A DNA stretch of 64,000 nucleotides, taken from the NCBI RefSeq assembly GCF_029227915.1, contig NC_079881.1, forward strand, positions 7,626,001 through 7,690,000, written 5' to 3'. The notes below the pieces were generated by a model. It was not told the DNA's origin. It saw only the letters and a list, made by a program, of their open reading frames with translations, and ran no database searches. The position numbers were made by a program, and so were the translations under genes. Origin of the DNA: Hydractinia symbiolongicarpus. Taxonomy: Eukaryota > Cnidaria > Hydrozoa > Anthoathecata > Hydractiniidae. This document shows, piece by piece, positions 13,701 through 25,991 of the stretch. How positions within the stretch are numbered: position 1 is the stretch's first letter; every line of letters starts with the position of its first letter.

Positions 13701-16700
13701 ATATCACGAATAAGTACATAAAACTTTTGTCCTTTGAAGGATTAAATTAAAACTGAGAAGTGTCAACATTTTGGTGTTCGTGTTGCAATATAGGGCGGAG
13801 GATTTAACTTGTAAAAATAATGTTAAGAACAGTGTGTTGTCACAAACGTTAATATAATGTTTTAAATGTTTTAGTGGATAAAACTCTAACCTGGTAAAGA
13901 TGTATGTGTTTAAATATGAACAAGAGGTAAATAATAATAAATAATAAAAATATTTCAAATTATAAATCACATGTTTAAAATAAAATTTTTAAAAATATAA
14001 GATTACCTTCTTCAAGTTCTAAAATAAGTTTATTACTATGTATTTTTTAACATAGTGGTTTGCTGTTGTGTTATGAGTAAAAATAATAAATTCTTTCAAA
14101 GATTTCAAACAAAGATTTGCTTCTATAAATCCAGTGGTTAACTTGTCTAGATCGTTATATATATATTATGAATATATTTCCTTCATAACAAAGACAAAAA
14201 GTTTTTTTGCTGTATTAAAGGTGAAACTATAACGAGTTCTAAAAATAAAATTGGGGATTAAAAATGCACTAATGATATCAATAGATTAACCAGATAAGCT
14301 TGAGTGCTTTTACTTTCTTGTCTTTCTCATTCAGTTGCAGCATAAGGTTTCTAATTATCTTCAATATTTTTTTTTAGATGGAGTCTCTTCGAAGTCAAGT
14401 AGCGAAGCTTGAAGAGGAGAACATGAAGCTTTCCAAAACTGAAGATCAACGGAGAAAATTAGAACTGGAAGTCAATTACTGGAAAGAATATGTAACAAAT
14501 TCACAAGCCTTCAAACGTGCTGGGGCCTGTGTAGATACTGTCTCAGAATTAGCAGAGTCGCGTCAGGAGTTTCTCAAGCTTCAAGATGAGTACAACGAAA
14601 CACAGAAAAAGTTAAAAATGAACAGCGGTAAATTATTGATGCAAAACAAGGAACTTTCAATGACAAAGGAGAAACTACAAGAGGCTAATAGTATTATCGC
14701 AGTTCACAAAGCTAAAATTGAACAGCTAAACAAGGATTTAAGTGCTCATAAAGAACAAAAGGAACTCCCAAAAGGCCTGATAATTCCAGCAGCATCAAAT
14801 GAACTCTTCTTTAACGGTGAAAATGTAAAACCTTCTTCTTCTACTGAAAGTGTCACAAGACCCAGTGCTGCTGATGTTCTTAGTAGCGATGCACAGCACT
14901 TAGAAGATAAATTTCTTGTGCTCAAGGATAGGCTGAAGCGCATAGAGCGTGAACTATTCTTAAAATCGAAAGAGTTAGAAAAAGCGAATGAAAGTCGATC
15001 AAAAGTTGCAAAGTATACTCGGTCTTTACTGCAAGAATTAGAAACACGCCTCAGCGACAACCAAAGGAAGCTCACCGAAACTGAGGGGAAGCTAAAGAAT
15101 GCCACAACAGAATTGTCTATAGAGAGAGAACGAAGAATAAAATTAGAAGAGGGGCCACGTCGTAGAATGAGTAGTGTTATAGCGCCACCAAGGTCACAGT
15201 CTGGAGATTCATCATCATCGTTCGACTCTCAAACACCTCCGAGTGATCTATCCGAACACGATGCTGATACTAAGTATGCTGATTATTATCGTTCTCGCTT
15301 TAAGGAAGCAGAGTCATCATTACTTGAGAAGGATAAAAAGTTGCATCAAGTCGAGGAGAAAGTTAAAGAATTACAACATGCGATGAAGAGTAATTCAGAT
15401 AGTTATAAAGTTATTAATGATTTGCAATGCAAACTTTCAGATGCCACCCACAAGCTTAGTGATAGACAATTAAAAATTCACGAGCTAACTAGAGAAATAG
15501 ACAGACTGAAAGAATTTGAAAAAACATACACCAAAAAATCTAAACGTTGTGAGACATTAGAAGATATTGTGAAAGATTTAGAAAAAACAAATGCAGATCA
15601 AAGTAAGGCGTTGCATCAAGTGAAACAAGAATTAGAGATGATTAAAATACGAGAAGTGGTTTTAAAAGAACAATTACAAACATTTGCAGAGGATAGTGAT
15701 AATTCTGAAGATGAAGACGAGGAGCGTGATTTGCAATTAGGTAAGTCGATCGACCTGAAGAACAAAATTGAGTGCATGATTGAGTTGGAAGCATTGTCAA
15801 AAAAACTTACTATAGATAACGAAAAATTAAACGCCAAAAATACCGAACTTGAAGCTCGAGTGAAACATTTGAATATGGAAAGTTTTAAATCTATTGAAGC
15901 TAAAAAAGCTTTGGGTAGTATTGAGTCTTTAATAACAAACAGTGAAAAGCTTGACTATGAAAAGAAAATTAAGGAGTTAGAACAGAAGTTGTCTGAAGCT
16001 GAGGAAAAGTACTGTAATGAAGTGACGAACTTGAAAGACAAACAGTATGGTGAGATGGGTGAATTAGAAAAGAAATTTAAAGACGACACTAAACAAATGA
16101 AGGAGGACTTAAAAAAAGCTGAGGGAGAAATTGAAAACTTTTTGCGTGAGAGAAACGAGAACAAAGATAATTTTAACGAGTTGCGTGGCAGGTTTACTAT
16201 GGCTGAAATTAAAATAGCTGACATACAGGAGAGCCTTAACGAAGAAATCAATGCTCGTAAAAATGCAGAAGCATTATTGAATGAACGTTCTAGTTTGTTA
16301 TCAGAAATGGAAGAGCGATGCAAGAGAGTAACAAGTGAACGGGATTCATTAAAAGAAGCACAGAGTAGTAAGCGTAGTTCATATGCTTCTGTGGATGATG
16401 ATGGTGACGAGAGATACGATTTGCTGCATACTGAAAACCATGGATTAAAAGTAAAAATTCGCCAACTGGAACGACAACTTCGTTTGTCCTCTGAGAAATT
16501 TGAAGATGTTATGAGCAGTCTAAGAGAGAAGGGATCTCTTTTAGGTAGTGGAAAACATGACAGGGACAGTGGAATTGTGATAACACAAGAAATTAAAAGT
16601 ATTATTGATTCTTATAATATAGACATAAGTGATTCAAGTAAGCCTTTGTTACGCAAGGAGTCGGACGATATTTTTGTAACACCAAAAAGTAGTATGTCTA

Positions 16701-19700
16701 GTGAACCTGAATCCGTTGAGCAATATAAGAAATTATGTTCTTCTTATGAAAAACAAGTTAAAGATCTTGGTAAGCGGCTACTAGATAGTGAGGAAAAGGT
16801 TATTGAACTTGCTGAAGAATTGGAGCAACAAAGTAACACTGAAGATGATTACATCTCGAAGTATAACACTTTGGTTGTACGTATTGAAGATCTGCAAACT
16901 CAAATCATGGAATCACAAGAATCGCTCCAATCAAAAGCAGACGAGCTAGAAAGAGAACGTAAGAATGTCATTAATTTAGTTGAAGTTACTAGTGCTTATA
17001 TTAAAGAGTTGGAAGGTTCTCTGTCTGAATCGAAAGGCAAAGTACAGGAACTACAAAATGTGATTGAGTTAAATAGAAGTGGTGATCGGCCACAACCTGA
17101 GGGTAGCGCAGGCCTTCAGGAAGATGAAGATGCTAATAAGGGAATTGCACCAAATGAACAAAAACTGACCGCTAAGATACTCATGTTGCAGTCGGATATA
17201 TCAGAGTTGAAGGCTAGTCATCAAAATGAACTGGAGCGGGTTCGTGCAGAAGCACAAAAAGAAGTGGATAGTTTACGCAGACGGTCATTTTCAGCTGGAG
17301 TAAGCGAGGAGAGTGAAGACCTGGTAATGCAGGTTCAAAAACTGGAAGAGGAATTGCAGAAGCAGCAAGAAATGTAAGTCGTGGTATAGGTGATTGATGC
17401 TTTTCTTATTACCTGTCAATGGAGAGGGTTTTTTTTTGTTATTCGTTCTCAAAATCGTCATCAAACTCCTTTAGAACTTCACGTTTGATCTTATGTAAAG
17501 GAATTTTTTGCATTAAAAATAGTTAACCACTCAACTAGCCCTCTTATCTTCAGGGTGTCAGCTTGAAAAAATTAACATATTTAATCTGATCAGGAGAACG
17601 GCACAACTTGACTTTTATTAGATTAGCCCATGGAAAACTATAAATTACATTTTTTACCTATTTGCTATCGGGACAATAAGGTAAATAAGGACGACAAAGT
17701 AAGGTAAGTAAAAAAGTTTTAACCCCTGTGATGGAGTGCACAATCTTGATGAGTATTCTGTTTCGTTTTACCTTAGTTACGAGAAAGATGTTACACTTCT
17801 TCAAAACCAGTTTCAAGCTGAACTGAAGACAGCTTTCAATGGAGACAACAGTAGCATGGACATGTTGAATCGTATTCAAGATCTTGAGATGGAGATTGAA
17901 GAAACACGCAAAGAATGTGACTTGAAACTGAAGGAATGTCAGGACAACTTTGACAGGGAAAAGGAACAAATGAAAGATGACATGGCGACTGTTCTACAGG
18001 TGAGGCGACCAGATGGTTGGGTATGTTGAACAGATGTTCACCATCCTGGAATGCCATAGAAACTCCTAACTTCTACATAATGTTTCTAGAACTGCATAGA
18101 AACACAACATTTTCAATGGTTTACTTAGGCAACCGAATGCCAGTTTGTAATCATACGATCTTTATAGGGTTCAGACAGGTATAAAAAAAAGCTCGAGAAA
18201 AAATTAGATCAAAATTATCTTAAAGAACATTTTCTGTCAACTTCCATGAAAATTTTTACAGAACTTCTTGCAGCACTCTTTCTAAAAATTATATTTGTGT
18301 TATTTCTTGTGTGTTCTTCCTGGTGTGTATGTTGGAGTGTCTACCCCGTTAAATTTGAATCAAGGAAATAAATACTTTCTCGGCCAGGCTTCGATAGCCT
18401 AGTGGTAGAGTTTTCACTTCCAATGCGGGAGGTCTTGAATCCAAAACCTGGGCGAGTGATGCCAGAGACTATAAAAGTGTGAATCTATCCTTTCTATCTA
18501 GCGTTCAGCAGAAGAATAGGATTGATATCTTATGCGGTTTTCTAGTGCACCGATTGCTGTGCTTGCAAGACTTTGGTAGCTCAAATGGCAGCTTTAAATA
18601 CATTAAGACTCCCTTCGAGGGACCCTTGTTGATAGCAGTACAAATAGGAACTGAAGAGGCTATCGGGGAGGGGGGGGGGGGGGTTAACAAATTTCAATAA
18701 TAACAATAAACCAAAAGAAAATATTTTTATAGTTTGAAAAAAAATACGTTCCCTTACAGTTGGATTTTTTCCCAACACACGCGCAAATAATTATTATAAT
18801 TATTCAGAGAATGATTTGAAAACAGAACCAAGCTTTCTTTTTTAGTCTAACACACTTTTATCTTGTTACTAGGCAACACTAGCAGCAGGAGATTTTGGAA
18901 GTAGTCAAGAACCACAGGCTGAAAGCAGTTTACTTGAAGAAAGGATTATTAAACTGGAACAAGAATTGATAGACAACAAGCAGCAGTATGAAGAAGAACT
19001 GGAGATGGAAAAGGTTTGAGAGTTTTTCTAATTAATACGAATTTAATGACGAAGATGTGTGAATTACATCATTTTTACATATAATTACAATCCAAATAAA
19101 AATCCAAGCATTTGTGCCTCGTTTTCAAACAGAGACCAAGTGTAACATACTTAAATCGTAAAGCAGGTTATTATTTTGGCAATTTAGGCTTTAATCAAGT
19201 GTTTCACGAGTTTTTTTAAAATTATTTCCATCTTCAGTAAAAGTTTTTAGAAATAGCTACTACACATCATAGAACATTTTGAGAAATGCCTACCAGAATA
19301 TACCAAAGATATTTCTCCTAAAATGAGACATGCCGCTTTGTAAACTCTAGAATAAGTATTTCGAAATAACGGGAAAATGGGCGTGGTTGGAACGTTTGTG
19401 TTGTGGCAAATGTAGCAGATCTTATTGATTAAGATTTTCGTTTTTATAGGAGGCTCATCGTACTGAAATGGAAGATACAATCCGTGACATGATGATACTG
19501 AGGGACGCTACAAACAGCTCGCGATATGATGACAATGATGAATCTGTGAGTATTTTACCGAAGCATCTGTTTGTGTTTCACAGCTATTTTTGTATCTACG
19601 TAGAAACTTCACTAAAAAAGATTAAAATTATATATTTTATGTCGCGCTTTATGTCATCATACCGTTTTTCCAGTTAACGTGAATGCGCTATAAAACGCCC

Positions 19701-22700
19701 TGGGCGTTATCGAATTATTACACTAAGCGTTCTTTTTTTCTCGAGTTTGGACATCTATTTGGAAGGGCATTTATATTAACAAATTGTAGTAGCATTGTTG
19801 ACAAATTTCGTTTTGGAGGCCAACCAGGTTCCACTACTCTTTTTAGTGCTTTAAAAGCGTAGCAGGTGCGGTTGGTTGTTTATACTGCCACATTCTTGTG
19901 TTGTGAGTGTGAAAATTGTTTTATATATGACTCATACAATCGTGTTACAATCGACTTGTCTTTCACGTTTTCGTGTTGTTTCAAAACACATATTCTGTGT
20001 TCCTACTCCGGTTTTATGATCTAATGTCATATCTTTATTCCTGATCCAAGTTCCGCTTTTTTTTTGATCGTTCAAATCACTAATCAAGTGAAAACGTCTT
20101 TACTATTTTGGATTTTCACTTAAATTCCAATCATTCATGTCTTGTCACGTGATCGAATTAGTTTTATCCTTTAACAGGAAGGACATAGCTTATGGAGTGT
20201 GTTAACATGTGTTTAGAATTATTCACAGGATGCTGGCAAACATTCTTTAATTTTTTTTAAAAACTTGTTTTTCCACATGCTTGTTTTTATTCTGTTTTAC
20301 AATCACGTGTACATTTACCCCTGCTATCCTTTCACATTACTTTATATTCAGGGGGTCGTGCTTTTCTTTCGGTGGATACTTCACTGTTAGTGTCAACGGC
20401 GTCCTGTGTGCGCACCGTGATTTTTGTGTTTCAGATATGAAAGTTGAAATGTTGTGAGAAAAGAGAATTTCGAAGTGTTGCATGATGAGAGTTCAACTCT
20501 TAAAGAAATTTTTTATATACGAGATTATTTTTCGGAATAACAATGTACATAATAATTGAGGCTTTATATATTGTCTCGATGGATGGGATTCGTTTCACCT
20601 GGTTTATTTAATGATAACATTCGCTTTTTTCACTGCACTCGTAGCTGTAATTTCGATTTTCTTTAAAATGCCGAGACAGATTTACGAAAGACCTTCGAGA
20701 AAACCGAAGGTAATATTTTACACTCACTCTTATGGCGGATGCTTATTTCATCTTCTCAGGATGACCCTTCCAGTGTGATTGTCCACATAGGGTCATTTAG
20801 AGTAACAGGCGTTATCGGAAGTATTTTATAACATGTGCAACAGAAAAAGCACAATTCAAGTGTTTTAGGTGTGTTCACAGGTGTTCTACACTGATATCAG
20901 CAACCTTTGAATTTTCCATTTAGCATATGTTTTCAACAGCACGCCTCAACCAGTTTGCATGTGTGGAGGAGTGGAGGTTGTGTGCAAGCTATCACATACT
21001 TCTCTTGAAAAAGTCTCTTCTTGTTTTTTAATTTTATGAAAATTCTGATTTGTCGGTACACAAGCAGAGATGTTGTCGAGACTGTGGTAAACTTTGGGAA
21101 CGTCTTTATATAGGCCATAGTAGTTTTTTTTCGTACTGTTTTTAGTTAGTCTTCATGACTTTCAGTATTATAACTAACAAACTAGATTGTTTTTAACCAA
21201 TTAGGCAGCGTGATTTATTATTTTAACAAATCAGGCATTGTAATTACGTTTTTAACCAAACATTGTAATTTCTTTTTCTAAGAATATGTATTCTGGCTTT
21301 CTTTTGTCATGCCATAAACTTTCCCAAACTTCTTTTAGGATTCTAGTGGCAGTCGAAGTAGCTTTAAAGAGGTAGATTCAAAGTTTAAAAAGACGGTGTC
21401 TGTCGATGAAATTGAAAACATTAGGCAAGAGTACGAAGAAAAACTCGATTTACAAGCTGAAGAACATGAAGAAGAGCTCAATCAAGTTCGCCAAGACATG
21501 GCTATTGTTATCTCCTCTTTAAAACAAGGTAACTACTCGGATACCATTTTGGATTTACAAGCAAGAATTAAAGAGCTTGAAACTGAAATCGAGGATTTGA
21601 ATGCGGGTTTTAAAAAAGAGAAAAGCAGCTATGAACTCAAGCTTAAACGTGCCGACTCGGCGAACTTCTTCGCGCTGCGACGAAACGAAGAAATGGGTTC
21701 GAAAATTTACCAAATGCAAATAGAGCTTGAAGAGATAGACCGAAAGCATCAAATAGAATTACAAGCATATATCGATAAATTAGGAGTTGATGATGGGAAT
21801 AACGTGAACGAAACATTGAAAATAAACGAGGAGCTGCAGGAAAAGAATCGCGACTTAGAGAAAGCTCTCGAAGAGCTTCGTTCTAGCAGAGATGATGAGA
21901 TGGAGACGTTTTCTATGCAGCTAAGGACGGAGAAAAGAGAAGCCATTGAAGATATGACGGATAAAGTGTTGAAACTTGAAGCGCTCATCGATGACATAAA
22001 GGAGCGACATGAGCAGGATATAAAACAGTATGAACGAGTTAACCGCAGCGAAAACATGGAAGCTGCTGCGAAGGAGAGCGAACGTATCAAGGAGCTGGAG
22101 ATTGTTTGTGAGAATCTGAAAGTTGAATATGAAGAGGAGATCGAAGAACTTTCAAAGGAGCATAAAAAAGAAGTGGAGAAGTTACGGGTTTTCTACGAGA
22201 AGGAGATAGGCGATATAAAGAAACGTAGTTCGAGTGACGTCGACGGGACGTCACCGGCATCGCGAAAATCGTCTGTCGACCAGTCTACTGTCACGCGACA
22301 GTTGAAAGAGCAGAAAGAGAAACACGAAAAAGAAATCGAACACTTAAAGTCGAAGCATAGAGAAGAGAAAGAACTACTTATGCAAGCTCAACAAAAAGAT
22401 GTTGAAGATATACGACAGCAGTATGACGAAAAATTGAAAATGAGTTACAAAGAAGGATTGCGCCGTCACAGCGTGTCGGAAAGAAAATCTGACGCAACGA
22501 AAATGAAAGAATTGATCTCCGAGAAAGAAGCAGTGCAGTCGAGGTTACTTGACTTTGAAATAAAATACGACACTGACACGAAGGAGCTAAAAGATAAAAT
22601 TCAGCTTTTGCAGAAAGTCATATCGGATTTAAAAGGCGGTTACGATCAGGGTTCCTCATCGGTAGAATTAAGTCAACAAACGCTAGATACTTTATCGGAA

Positions 22701-23409
22701 AACGAAAGTCTGCTCGAGGATGAGTCGCAAAAAAAGTTAAAGGAAATACAAGAACAGATCGAACGATACGAGCGCCGGATCGAGTATTATCGTGAAAAAT
22801 CGCAGCGCGAGAAAACGGAGGAAAGCCACCGTGTATCGGAGTTGCAATCTGAGATTGTGGACCTGCACCAAGAAATAAACAATATAAAACAAACCAAACG
22901 AAAAGAAGTATACGAGAAAGAAAAGAAAGAGAAATGTAAGACACTTTTTTTCGTGAAAGGTTTTTAAGTATCACTCTCTAGTCACGTGGTAAGTACGATC
23001 TTATTTGTGAATGAACAAATACGTAACTTTTGAGTGAGGTAAGCTTGTGTACTATACATACTCAAGTATCGGGATCTGGACTACTCGAATCTCGATTACC
23101 CAGACCACGTGTGTGCTTCGGATATTTTGTAAAGGGTACTGTACTTGTTTTGTTAACAAGTGTTAAATGTTTGTGTATAACATGTTTTTTGTAGCTCCGC
23201 ACCACAAAAGCCTTCCACGACGAAATACTGACGGATCAACGTCAACAAGGCGGCATACGGATAGTGATGCTGTCAAGACGCGCCTTCGAGAACGCGATCC
23301 TAAAAAACGATGGTCTAATTTAGAGGAACGATCGGAGGTAATAGCTCGATCTATCGCAGAACTGGATGGCAAACGGAATCCTAAATTAGCTACCCTTCTG
23401 AAGGTTTGA
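4770..23409 (+). CDS. Giant PH-domain coiled-coil protein (start exon not identified)
   Basis: Exons with matching phases and GT..AG borders are 4770-4850, 7128-7199, 8539-8746, 9029-9186, 14378-17373, 17777-17999, 18873-19013, 19450-19545, 21339-22935 and 23195-23409. Joined, they give 1,928 codons plus stop. The first three encode a pleckstrin-homology fold: a basic/hydrophobic first strand, NWKKGWFAL, alternating strands (FGVKTLRDTFYF) and a C-terminal helix with the expected Trp (YENWWKEF). A Ser-rich linker follows, then long heptad-rich coiled coil dense in Glu, Lys and Leu, interrupted by Ser-rich breaks (around 15170-15260 and 22225-22280). The tail is basic and Arg/Ser-rich. The architecture suggests a membrane- or cytoskeleton-associated scaffold. 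Outspread/MPRIP-type proteins share PH plus coiled coil, but I cannot assign orthology. Exons 5 and 9 (2,996 and 1,597 nt) are unusually long. The initiator ATG lies upstream and was not found, so the product is at least 1,928 residues. Confidence 0.85.
6162..6520 (+). mobile_element. tRNA-derived SINE, most complete copy
   Basis: The 5' part is tRNA-like, with an A-box-like TAGATTAGTGGTTATAGCTC and a B-box GGTTCGATTCC, flanked by complementary GCCGT and ACGGC as in an acceptor stem. A body of about 270 bp follows (landmarks CCATGTGAGGGAAATTGGG, TTGTCTGGTAGAGCGC and CTAGGACTCTCCATCTA) and the 3' tail is a short TCTA repeat. Related copies lie at 58146-58826 (interrupted), 51252-51380 and 56560-56660. 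It sits in an intron of the PH/coiled-coil gene, in the same orientation. It is a SINE rather than a tRNA gene because the body and tail recur with it. Confidence 0.85.
6608..6745 (+). mobile_element. Possible degraded tRNA-derived SINE, second family
   Basis: An A-box-like TGGTGTAGTGGTAGAAAA is followed about 35 bp later by a B-box-like GGTTTGAGTC, in the order and spacing of a tRNA promoter. The downstream stretch has no similarity to the first SINE family. No second copy was recognised in the window, so this rests on the promoter boxes alone. Confidence 0.4.
13165..13350. repeat. Dispersed repeat, copy 2 (partner at 57-245)
   Basis: This matches 57-245 in the same orientation (see that entry for shared landmarks). 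It lies inside the long intron between the PH-encoding exons and the first giant coiled-coil exon. Just upstream, at 13040-13160, CACTTCTTTTCT-like words recur several times, suggesting a degraded tandem pyrimidine repeat. Confidence 0.6.
18385..18690 (+). mobile_element. tRNA-derived SINE, third family
   Basis: An A-box-like TAGCCTAGTGGTAGAG is followed by a B-box-like GTCTTGAATCC, then a non-tRNA body. The element runs towards a tract of more than 15 G residues near 18666-18682. It lies in an intron of the PH/coiled-coil gene in the sense orientation. The body differs from the family at 6162-6520, so it is listed separately. Confidence 0.55.
20668..20709 (+). CDS. Candidate alternative first exon of the PH/coiled-coil gene
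   Basis: An ATG opens 14 codons (MPRQIYERPSRKPK) followed directly by a GTAATA donor in phase 0. Joined to the exon at 21339, which also begins in phase 0, it would encode a protein of about 617 residues. That protein would contain only the second long coiled-coil exon and the C-terminal exon, without the PH domain. The preceding few hundred bases carry more CG dinucleotides than the surrounding introns, as a promoter might. No transcript evidence is available. Confidence 0.35.
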
Positions 23410-23816
23410 CTCAGATATATTTGGCTCGACACGGATGTAATTCCATCCTTAAAAACAACTTGTATGTCAGAGTGGTTCTAGTGGGTGGGTTTGGGTGGGT
23501 TCCTTTTCCAATACCATGCTCATTCTTCATTCATTTTCGTCCAGTTCTTGGTTTTGATTGACGGCTTTGGTAATTTATAATGTTGGTGGACACTTTGAAA
23601 GAAATATCATTTATAGTGAACTATACGTAACGCAAAAAGATAATGCGAAGAATTTCTTTTGCGCTTTTACGTTAACTACAATATGTTTCGCGGAGTAGGG
23701 GTTCAAATTCTTGCAAGTAAAATAAGCCCTTTGTGTGATTTTTAGTCAAGTGTTTTAAAAGTCATCTCTGCTTATTTTCATGATTCACATATTGATATTT
23801 CTTTTAAGGTGCCACT

Positions 23817-23822
23817 AATAAA
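23817..23822 (+). terminator. Candidate polyadenylation signal of the PH/coiled-coil gene
   Basis: A canonical AATAAA lies about 410 bp after the stop codon at 23407-23409. It would end the transcript that does not use the candidate exon at 24214. Confidence 0.35.
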
Positions 23823-24213
23823 ATTGCATGCATTTTTCATTAAAATCACTTGTTCGTATCTCACGCTACCATTTTACATCATCATTCACCTCGCTTAACC
23901 ATGCACTACACGCACGATGACATGCACGTTGTTCCATATTTTTGTACTAGACACGATGAAATAAACGAGACAGGGAAATAAAGCACTGAAAGAAAAGTGG
24001 AAGTGAAAATATCTTTAAAATCTGGATTCCTACAATTTCTAAAAAACCTTGATGGACATAAACCCTAAAGTTTCTTAAGTCAGTCCAAAAAATATTTGAC
24101 AATGTCCCGTAGGAGTTCTGCAAAATCTTCGGGAAACAATGTCTACTTCCCTTCCACGTCTTTTCATTGCTAGTTTCCCACTCCATCGTACATGTTTTGT
24201 TTTGCTGTTTTAG

Positions 24214-24258
24214 ATCACTTCAAGAACGCCTTCTAGAACGAACAGATATGTAAGATAA
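24214..24258 (+). CDS. Candidate alternative last exon of the PH/coiled-coil gene
   Basis: A pyrimidine-rich acceptor (TTTTGCTGTTTTAG) is followed by 14 codons, ITSRTPSRTNRYVR, and a TAA. It is in frame if the exon starting at 23195 is spliced at the GTTTGA donor at 23404 rather than read to its TGA. The Arg/Ser/Thr-rich composition resembles the tail encoded by the previous exon. A GTAAGA inside it (after 24251) could also be a donor to a further exon that I did not find. Confidence 0.35.
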   Translation: MTSRTPSRTNRYVR

Positions 24259-24259
24259 A

Positions 24260-24979
24260 CTTAAAACTTTGAAATAATATCTAATATATTTAAAGATAAT
24301 AACAATAATTACTAAAGTAATGACAAGATGGGACGAAAAAATCACGAGCAGTAGATTATCCCCGCCCTGCAATTATTTCGACTATTTAAACCCTAAAACA
24401 GGACTTGACTCCCGTCTCTGTTAGACAACCATCTGGCTCACCAGTGCGATATTCCCTTTGTAGTTAAAGAAAAGCGAGACAACGTTAAACTTAGTAGTGT
24501 TGATCTTGTGTTGGTTTAAAAATCCAAAATAAAGAAACACAATATAATGGAATATAATTTTTACTCGATTAGTTTTAGCGTATAAAAAAGTAAAGGCGCT
24601 CTTAATAAAAAGTCTGAACCTCCTTATCTTCTGGGTGAATGAGTTTACAAATATAACGAATACTTTTTTCACCCCGTGATAGGTATGACAAGTAAAAATT
24701 TTCCGATTTGCTAAATCTAATGTTTATATTATAATAACAATAGTTTAAAGATAAAGTAATAATAATTTATATTTTATATTTTTGTATCTATAGTGTTTAC
24801 ATTAGTACGATCTGAAAAATATAAAAGGAATATGGTATCATAATACAATATAATTAATAAATAATGGAAGTATTTATAGTAATTATAATAGCATGTCTTT
24901 TCACCAAAGACTGGACAGGATGACACGAATTTATTTGCCATTCAATATTCCAAAATTTATTTACTCACCTACGTAACCA
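24260..24979. other. Spacer with no recognised gene
   Basis: A+T-rich sequence with no open frame of convincing composition and no recognised repeat. Confidence 0.5.
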
Positions 24980-24981
24980 CT

Positions 24982-25335
24982 ATGTTGTATAAACATAAAA
25001 AAATGTATAAACATACGACAAAATTGTGTGAACATGCAACAAAATTGAATGAACGTACGTCAATGTCGTATAAACATACGACAAAATTGTGTGAACATAC
25101 GACAGAATTGTATGATCATTTCTCAATGTCGCATAGACGTACGACAAAATTGTGTGAATATCCGACAAATTGCATGAACATACGTCAATGTCGTATAAAC
25201 GTACGACAAAATTGTGTGAACATACAACAGAATTGTATGATCATTTCTCAATGTCGCATAGACGTACGACAAAATTGTGTGAATATCCGACAAATTGCAT
25301 GAACATACGTCAATGTCGTATAAACGTACGTCAAA
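24982..25335. repeat. Minisatellite: 21-bp units in a 125-bp higher-order repeat
   Basis: Units of about 21 bp of the form CGACAAAATTGTGTGAACATA repeat with variation. Six variant units make a larger period: the landmark CAATGTCGTATAAAC recurs at 25061, 25186 and 25311, exactly 125 bp apart. Because 21 is divisible by three, one frame on each strand reads through as a repetitive peptide. I treat those frames as by-products of the repeat, not genes. Confidence 0.9.
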
Positions 25336-25991
25336 TTTTGTTTGAACATTCGCTAAAGTTAGCTTACGAAAACGTCATAAAAGCAGACTAATTACTCTAT
25401 CATCCTGTGCAGTCTATCGCACTATATTTAAATAAAACATCCTTTTTAAACAAAATAAAAATATAACCTAAAGACAAGCTGTGTAATTGACAAGACTGCT
25501 TAATTATTTAGAAAGATGAGGGAAAGTCAGGAACCGTTCTTGCGCGTAAAACGCTATGGGAGAATATTACGGTAGACGAAACTTCGAAAACGAAAAGTTT
25601 GCTCTCGAAAACACAATCTGTGAAGTGATCTGTTTTCACGTCGTTATCAAACAGAACCGACCGTGATTGATATGGCGTTGCGATGAAATAGTCACGTGGC
25701 TGAAATCCAAGGTATAAATTCATGTGGGAGAGACTTCCTTGAAGGCGTAAAAAGTAAAGATCTCCCTTCAATTAAGACATATATATTTTAGGTAGAATTT
25801 TGTAAGGAAAAATAATTTTAACAATTTCTCTGAACACATACATACAAGCTAAAAAAAGTATCGCTTTCACGACTTGTAAAAGTTCTTTTTAATTTTATTC
25901 ATTATATATTGTTACCATCTGATTGCAGACTGTGTTGTTGAGTTTAAGAGAAAATTCTTATTTATTTTTATTATTATTACTTAGCAATACT

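Noticed and set aside
14746-16323. Minus-strand open frames of 70-120 codons opposite the coiled-coil exon
   Set aside because: They are antisense shadows: Glu/Lys/Leu-rich codons read as Phe/Ser/Leu-rich on the other strand. No splice or domain support.
22618-22974. Minus-strand 118-codon frame with hydrophobic stretches
   Set aside because: Antisense to the second long coiled-coil exon, which is supported by phase-consistent neighbours.
24982-25335. A CRISPR-like array or a repetitive-protein gene
   Set aside because: Repeats are imperfect 21-mers without unique spacers. The open frames exist only because the unit length is a multiple of three; there is no flanking gene structure.
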